From Cydia pomonella (taxonomy: Eukaryota > Arthropoda > Insecta > Lepidoptera > Tortricidae), in contig NC_084729.1 in assembly GCF_033807575.1 (NCBI RefSeq), positions 1,054,001 through 1,118,000 on the forward strand: a stretch of 64,000 nt of DNA. Direction: 5' to 3'. Position 1 is the stretch's first letter. Each line of letters starts with the position of its first letter. The notes under the pieces are model-generated. The model was not told the DNA's origin. It ran no database searches and saw only the letters and a list, made by a program, of their open reading frames with translations. Positions 27,201 to 36,200 of the stretch are shown in pieces. The translations under genes and the position numbers were made by a program.

Positions 27201-30200
27201 AGTTAAAAAGTGACCTTTTGGCTACATGCACAGTGCAATTAATTAATTCGCTCTGGAATTTTACGGCCGTGTTGTAAATCGAAGAGCAAAGGACGTCGCC
27301 AAAACGTCTCCCAAAAGCAGTGTTAACCCTCGGAACAGGCAACTTAAACACGCGTTTAGATAGTAATTTCGAATAATTTTCGGATTTAGCAGCGCTTTTA
27401 TGAATCGCAAGACAGACTTTATGTATGTAAAGCTGGCGGACTGTCAGTACTTTAGCTTCCTGGTAGAGGCTGTTTGTCGGATATCTGGAGGGCTTTTTGA
27501 GCATTACCTTTAAGACCGAACGTTGAGCTCTTTCAGCCATTAAGATTGTACCATTTATTTATTTAATCGTATGGCTAGATATTTGTCAAGGTCGCTTACA
27601 GTATTAGTGAAACTTTAACTAATTAGGTACTATAATTTTACATCTAGCTCCTTCACCCATCGGGCTGGATTTTCATCAGGGATGAGCAAGTCCAGAGTAT
27701 CTCCAGGGTATTTTCTCTTTGGGCAGTCGTAGATGATATGGTGCATGGATTGCACTGGCTCTCCGCAATCACATATTGGTGACTCTCTCCAGCCACACAT
27801 GAAACATTGATTGATTGTGCCATAATATGTATTTTTATTTATTTTATTTTTATTTCTTCCAGGCTCACCTTCAGGACTGGTGAAGGTCATCATCCAGCTG
27901 GTGAAGGCCATCACCAACACCATCAGCTCGGGCTCCATCACCAGGGGAGTCTTCATCACTGTCATCATCAACATCTTTAGCATCTTCGGGAGCATCACCG
28001 ACTCTTACCACGCTGGATGTAAGTGCAATACATTCTTTTTCGAAAATGTTCGCCTTACTGTAGAAAAAATGGAACAGCAAGTTTTACTTTATGGTCTAAC
28101 TCAAATAAAAAAAATCCGATCAATATTGTCGTGTTTTAGCGGACAGGAAGTTATTTTAGTTACCTTTTAAAAATATGTACCAGCTAAGAAAAATGCAAAA
28201 AGCCAAAAATTTAAAATAGAATAAGGATAAAAGTCAAATGGTGTTCGAAAGATGGCAGTAAATTTACTGTGGCTACAAAATTTTCTTTGACAATCCACCT
28301 CTATTTCAAATTCTCTTTTAGGACATAGTTGTAGCTCACGATCCTCAGACATGAAGGAACGACGAAGAAGAAGGAGAAGAAATGAAGTTATTAATTAATT
28401 GTAATTACTTTGCAGCTGGCATCGTCATCATTCAGCAGCTCGTCCCTATCTGCAGCACGTACTTGGTGCAGCAGGGCTTTGCCAGCATCAAGGCGTCAGT
28501 GAGCACCATCATCGCGACCATTAAACTCGCAATCCAGGTCAAATTTGACTGGTCTATCGTTAAGAACGTAAGTTTTTGACTTTCTTAAAAACCTTCAACT
28601 ATACACTGAAAATACATAGATGTCACGTACTAACGGCCTGATTCGAAGAATTAAATACGATAACGATAAGTTCTGGTTTAGATAAGTTCTCATTTAGATA
28701 TCGTTTGTATTATGGAAGGTGGATGTCCATAGTTTGTATGTCGTATAATTGACAGAAGCAGTTCGATTCGGACAACCAATGTCACTTAGACGTTAGAAAT
28801 ATCGTAGCCGTATCGTATCGTAGTGTAATCCTTCCCATCTAATAACCGCCTTGGTTTATTCCTATTTTTTTATTATACAAATGTCGATTTTGGTAGTTGC
28901 TATATTGCACAGTTAAAATTCCAATTCGTGAACTAAAAATCATATAATGTACCTACTTAATGCTAGACGCGGTTCAGTAATAAATAAATTACATTATAAA
29001 TATGAAAAAGTGTTTACTGGTTCCATCATAACAACTATATAAAAGATAAGATAAAAAAAAGATAAAAAATATGTTTATTGCACAAGAAAGGACACAGAAA
29101 AAGTATACAGCGGTTGTTTTTAAGAGTTGGTGCATAACTAGATTGACAACAGAGTTTCCAGGAGTCCCCGCACTAGGCTAGGCCTGTATCGCGGGAGACC
29201 AGAAGTACATATAAATGTCATGCAAGTCAACGAAAAACGAAAATTTATTTTTATATAATAAATATGACATTCAGGTTTATACCTAAGTTGATACATGCAA
29301 TTTTCAGTTTTTAACTATTTATCTAATGCTTCATTCTTTATAGCTTCGGTTCTATACTAATCTTGTAGTCAAGTTCATTTTATATAATTAATAAAGTTAA
29401 TGTTAAACAATTCTTAGGAGTAATGTCTCAGTTTCGCTATAATCAAGTGACAACAACCAGTTGAAGAGTAACCTTTTGGCTACATGCACAGTGCAATCAA
29501 TTAATTCGCTCTGAAACTTTACGGCCATGTTGTAAATCGAAGAGCAGAGGAAGTCGCCAAAACGTCTCCCAAAAGCAGTGTTAACCCTCGGAACAGGCAA
29601 CTTGAATACGCGTTTAGATAGTAATTTCGAGTAATATTCGGATTTAGCAGCGCGTTTATGAATCGAGAGACAGACTTTATGTATGTAAAGCTGGCGGACT
29701 GTCAGTACTTTAGCTTCCTGGTAGAGGCTGTTTGTCGGATATCTGAAGGGCTTTTTGAGCATTACCTTTAAGACCGAACGTTGGGCTCTTTCAGCCATTA
29801 AGATTGACGTCTTTGCAGCACTGCCCCATACTCCAATGGCGTATGTAATTAGAGACTGACATAGAGAGATGTATGTATTTTTTAAAAGGCTCATGTTCGC
29901 GGAATGTCGAAGTTTCTTAAATATATACATCGTTTTCCTAATCCTATTGGAGAGACAGTTGATATGGGATTTGAAATTTAAGTTTTCGTCTATAACTAAG
30001 CCAAGATATTTGATAGAGTTGGAACGACATATGACTTCACAAGAACATGCTAAGTTACTGACATTGTTGCAATTATGAATTTTGATTAGATTTGTAGAAT
30101 TAGTGGGACTGGAAGCGGCAGATTTATGAAAACACAAGAATTTAGTCTTTTTACTATTTAAGGTCAGTAGGTTATCTCGAAACCAACAAGCGGCGCTACT

Positions 30201-33200
30201 CATACCCTTTTCTGCTGCAGCAAAAGCACTCTCCCAAGTATCGCCTTTAAAAAGAATCACTGTGTCATCGGCATAGCAGATTATTTCAGCTTGGGGGAGG
30301 GAAATTTTATGAATATCGTTAATGTAGATTAAGAATAGTGTAGGCCCAAGCACGCTCCCCTGCGGGACCCCGAAATCGACTTTATCCAGACCGCTGCTGT
30401 GGCAATCCACTTTAACCAGTTGACTTCTTTCTGATAGATAACTATCGAACCAGGCCAGGGACACGCCCCGAATCCCCATTTTCTCAAGCTTTTTAAGAAG
30501 TATTGGTCTAGACACAGTGTCAAAAGCCTTGGCCAGGTCCAAGAAAACGCCGATACAATTTCTGTTATTATCCAGGTTTGAAGATATATATGTATAACAA
30601 ATATAGAGTTATGTAGTTGATGTGATCACTTCTCACAGATTATGTAGTATTACATCACTCCGATATTTCATGATTCCGAAATTCAAGCTCTATCTTACAC
30701 GTATATATGTTTTATTTGTCATCTCAATTCACCAGGTTGTCGACAAAGTTACGACCGAGGTGAAGCACATCTTCGGCGCGTTAAAAGGCATCAGCAGTCA
30801 CAGTCCATCTCTCACCGCCATTTTGAATCTTCGCCCATCGCGAAGTTTCAATGATATGCTGTCGTTCGGTATCCAAGTAATCCTGGCTCTGTCGTCGGTA
30901 CTAGATGTCTTCATCAAGGGATTTGGATCGCTTATCGCAAGATGTAAGTATTATTTTTGATATTGTGTGATGTGAAAGAATAAGGGTCAAATTCAAATGG
31001 CGTTCTAAAAGTTATAATCATATGTCGAAAGCTAGCAGTAAATTTACTGTGGCTACTAAATTTTATTTGACAATCCATCTCTATTTCAAATTCTCTTTGG
31101 TATTAGACCTCATTTGTGTGACTATAAGTTACGATGAATTTTTGAAAATGCAAAAAAAGAAGTTTATTTGAAATACTCGAGCGCGTCAGATTTTCATAGG
31201 GGAGGTTTATCTCGGTATCCTGAAAGCATATTTTCTTAATCTGACAAACATGTTGGTGGGTTCTCTTAATCTGACCGAAAAAGGTTTTTTGGTTTCTTTT
31301 TTTTTCCTTTAAAAAATTTTGAGATATAATAAAAGTCACATAATTTAATTTGTTTATTTTGTTTATTTGTTTATTTTTCATGTGTTGTTGTTCATCGTGT
31401 TTCATGTTAATCATCGTTATTTCATATCAATTTTTATTAACACCCTCAGTTTTCGAGATATACTCAAAAAGCGGCCAAGTGCGAGTCGGACTCGCGCATG
31501 AAGGGTTCCGTACCATTTATGACGTATTAAAAAAATCTACTTACTAGATCTCGTTCAACATTTTACCACTTTGGACACATATTTTACCACTTTGGAAGTG
31601 TCTCTCGCGCAAACTATTCAGTTTAGAAAAAAATGATATTAAAAACCTCAATAGGTTTTTTGATGACCTATTTTGATACCCCACACGTATGGGTTTGATG
31701 AAAAAAAAAATATTTTATGACTTATTAAAAAAACTATTTACAGTACATATGGGGCTACTTTATAGCACTAGTGTGAGAAGTAGCATATTATGTTACTGTG
31801 TCGAACATTTAAAGGGCCATATGTAGTGTAAAACGTTGTACGATACATGTGCGAATAGGTAATTCGCAACTCGTGTCGATTTAAAACACTCCCTTCTGTC
31901 GTGTTTTAATTTATCGCCACTCGTTTCGAATTTCCTATTTTTCGCACTTGTATCGTAATGTACTATTACTAGATCTCGTTCAAACCAATTTTCGGTGGAA
32001 GTTTGCATGGTAATGTATATCATATATTTTTTTTAGATTTTTCATTCTGTTATTTTAGAAGTTACAGGGGGGGGGGGGGGACACACTTTTTTTTCACTTT
32101 GGAAGTGTCTCTCGCGCAAACTATTCAGTTTAGAAAAAAATGATATTAGAAACCTCAATATCATTTTTAAAGACCTATCCATAGATACCCCACACGTATG
32201 GTTTTGATGAAAAAAGTTTTTTTTAGTTTCAGTTCTAAGTATGGGGAACCCCCAAAATTTATTGTTTTTTTTTCTATTTTTGTGTAAACATCTTAATGCG
32301 GTTCATAGAATACATCTACTTACCAAGTTTGAACAGTATAGCTCTTATAGTTTCGGAAAAAAGTGGCTGTGACATAATCGGACAGACAGACTGACATGAC
32401 GAATCTATAAGGGTTCCGTTTTTTGCCATTTGGCTACGGAACCCTAAAAACCGGGAGTTTGAGTTTTTATGATGCTTCAAGTCAAAAAGTTTTAACTTTG
32501 GACAAAAATGTAAAGAGACCTTTTTTGTGTAAAATAAAATTACCTTTTCTGTTTATTTAAACTTTTTTTTTTGTAAAATGTATCGTTCGCGACTTATATG
32601 CAACGCATTTTTCGGAAGACGAAATGGCTTCTCCACACTTCCGGTCATGCGGAAACCGGCAGATTTTGTATTTTTAGTAAGTTTTAGATTATATTCTTCA
32701 AAATAAAAAATAAAAAAATCGCGCTCGAGAATGCCGGATTAACGTTTTTTTTTTACAAGTTCGCGACCCTATAACTCGGCGGCGTCAAGGACTTATCGTC
32801 AGATTAGTTAAATTTAGTCTTAAAACACTAAAATCAACCCCCAATATCTTAATCTGACGCGCTCGAGTATTTCAGACTGTCAATTTTTTTTTACTAATCT
32901 GATCGTCTATCCTAGGCGCGCGTCACTACATATAGAGCTAAATACTTTACAAGGTTGTTCTATTAGGTCTAAGGTATCTCTCATGTCTTAAACTGCCACG
33001 CTCGAGTATTACCGAAAATTCCCCTATTCGCCTCCCTAACTATTGGGTATCTGTTGAAAATCTCCCGCCGAAACGAAGTGCAAGCGTCGGGCTAAAAGCG
33101 CGTTCATATTTTTTGTTTTATTAAGAGCAATTCCTAGCTGAGCAACTTTTCAAATCTCGAATTTTCGAAGCTATGTTTCTGTCGCGCTGCGGTGGGCGGG

Positions 33201-36200
33201 GCGGGAGCTATCTAAGTGTGAGTGCGCGCACACAGATGCGAGACTCGAGCGCTCGCTCATTGCGCGCCGTTCCGTTGACATTGCCGGCGAGCCGGCCGGA
33301 ATTCATCCTGCGCTGCCCGACGCAAGTTGTTTTTGATGTTATCACATAATATTGTTTTTAATTATTATATTATACTGTATCTATTAATTACTATTTAGAT
33401 AAAGACTGCAAAAAAGAATGATGTCCTTGCTTCGGTCGTCGTACCTATCCGTGACAATAAGTTAAAGTAGTAAGCCCGGGCATCTGATTCGTCAAATTCA
33501 TTATAGTTCGCCAAATTACTGTATTTCATTATAGTTTACTAAAGCATTGTATAATGAATTTTGTTCGGGAGTGAAGAGAGTATTTACTTAATTATACTTG
33601 GCTTAAGAAAGTCAAACATGTCATGTAGCAGATTTGTTCATTTACTTACACCAACGTACAAAACGTTTATATAAGCAGCGATAATTTGAAACAAAGGTGG
33701 ATTAAGCTTAGAATAAATTTAAAAGTGGAAAAATTACTGTCTTGGGTGAGACTTGAACTCCACCAGAGGCCGTGAGTTCAAGTCTCACCCAAGACAGTAT
33801 TTTTTCCACTCTAAAATTTATTCTAAGCTTAACAAGCGGGCATCTCGCTCGTTTTTTCCCAGAACGTGCAAGTTGTGGAATGAGCTACCTTCTGAGGTGT
33901 TGCCCTTGCGCTATGACATGGGGTTCTTCAAGAAGCAGGTTTTTAGGGTTCTCAAAGGTTAACAACGCATAAGTGGCTCCTCCGATGTTGCTTATGTCCA
34001 TGGGCGGCGATGACTGCTTCCCATCAGGCGGCTCGTCTGCTCGTTTGCAGCCTATTACATAAAAAAAAAAAAATAATAATAATAATAACATCGTCCGCAG
34101 ACGTTTCTGTTTGTTAAAAATTAATGGTGGCTCACACTGATTTAACATAGGTGGATTGTCAAAGAAAACTTTGAAACCACAGTAAATTTGATTAATTTAA
34201 TGTTTAGAACTTTACTACTTTACTTTTTTTATGTGCCTGGCTCCAGTTTTAAACCCTTAAATATCGTAAGTTTAATTTATTTCAATAATAATTTAATATA
34301 ATTTTTTAGAGTAAGTCGTACTAACACTGTATGGACCAAGGTCTGAAATAAATGATTTTTTTTTTTTTTATTTTTTTATTTTTTTTATTAATAAATAAAA
34401 AAAATAAAAAAAAATTACTTCCATCGTTCGACACATGATTAAAACTTTTAGAACGCCACTTGACTTTGATCCTTCCATTGATATCTGTTTAGTTTGTTAA
34501 ATATCAAAAAGTGGCGCCATCTAATAGATCAAAGGCAAAAGGTATGGCGGCATGGTTTCGAGCGATGGCGCCACAATGTTTGGGTTATGCCCGGTAAGAT
34601 GGCGCCACTTTTTGATATTTAACAAATTTAACACATATCAGTGAAAGAATAAGGATTAAATGGCGGTCTAAAAGTTTTATCATGTGTCTAAAGATGGCAG
34701 TTAATTTACTGGTAGCTAAAAAAAATCGTTGAGAATCCACCTCTATTTCAACTTTTCTTTGATATAAGTATGTCTATCGTAGTCTAGTCTGTATTACCCA
34801 CACCACAGTACAAGCTTTGCTTAGTTTGGGGCTAAGTCGATCCGTATTTTTTTTTAATGTAAACAATGTATTTCCCAGTTATTTAATGTAAACAATGTAT
34901 TTCCCAGTTTTTTAATGTAAACAATGTATTTCCCAATTTTGTAATGTAAACAATGTATTTCCCAGTTTTTTAATGTAAACAATGTATTTCCCAGTGGTCG
35001 GGTGCTTGATCTACTACATTGTGGCGGTGCTCGGCGCCGCCCGCAACAGCCACAGCTTCGTGGCTCAGAAGGCGTTCTTCCTCAGCTTCAGCGTGACCGT
35101 CTCCGGGAGCGCGTGGGCCGACATCGCTGCCGGCTTCAAGGTCATCAGCGCTAAGGCTGACCTTGATGCTATTGTCAAAGTTTACACTAATAGCAAGGGT
35201 GAGTTTAAAAAAAAATTGTTGAAGGTCGTCAATTTTTTTTTATACTACGTCGGTGGCAAACAAACATACGGCCCGCCTGATGGTAAGCAGTATCCGTAGC
35301 CTATGTACAGTCAACCAATTTGAATCCTAGGCCACTATAGAACCTTGTCGCCTTAACTACTAGATACTTGACACGCATCACTCAATAAGCACTGTCGTAG
35401 AAGTCATTATGGCATGGTTCTATGGTGGCCTAGGAATCAAATTGGCTGACTGTAAGCCTGCAACTCCAGAGGAGTTACATGCGCGTTGCCGACCCTAACC
35501 CCCACCCTCCCTCGTTGAGCTCTGGCAACCATACTCACCGGCAGGAACACAACACTATGAGTAGTAGTAGGTTCTAGTAATATTTGGCTGCGGTTTTCTG
35601 TAAGGTGGAGGTACTTCCCCAGTTGGGCTCTGCTCTAGATCTGGAATGATAAAAGTAATATTAACTGCTTCCTACCCTAGTCAGTAGTGACCCAGTCTAA
35701 AAAGCACGAATCCTGGTAATGGCATTTATTTGTGTGTTTATTAACTTAAATTTGATTGTTCTCCCAGGACTGCAGTCCCTGTCCGGCGCTCGCCTGCTCT
35801 TCTTCAACTGCGCGTACAGCTTGGCCGACATCTGCGCCAAGGGCACCAGCATCGTCGAGGCCGATCTGACCTCCGTGTTCCGTGTGGTGGTCACCCTGCT
35901 CGGCGGCTTCGCTAACAGCCTTACGGCTAACGCCGGCAAGATCATCTGTGATAATCTGCTGTCGAAGACGAGCTACTATCTCCAACAGAATGGATACGCA
36001 TGTAAGTTAACTTTGATTTAGTGTAAGGCTTGAAGTGGACGCTCGAGTTTGGCGTGCAGCGGAGCGGGGCGTGCGGGGTGCACGTTCAACAAATACAAAC
36101 GTATAGCAGCGGCCTCAGTGCACGCTGCTCACATCACTTGTGAGCCCGACGCCACGCTGCACGCCCCGCCGAACGCTCCGCTTCGAACGCCTACACAGGC

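Larger units (their letters stand above)
31172..32875. repeat. 22-bp perfect inverted pair enclosing 1.7 kb
   Basis: AAATACTCGAGCGCGTCAGA at 31173 and its exact complement at ~32850, plus internal TTAATCTGAC motifs at both ends. A third CGCTCGAGTATT is near 32999. May delimit a composite element; no target duplication seen. Confidence 0.5.
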
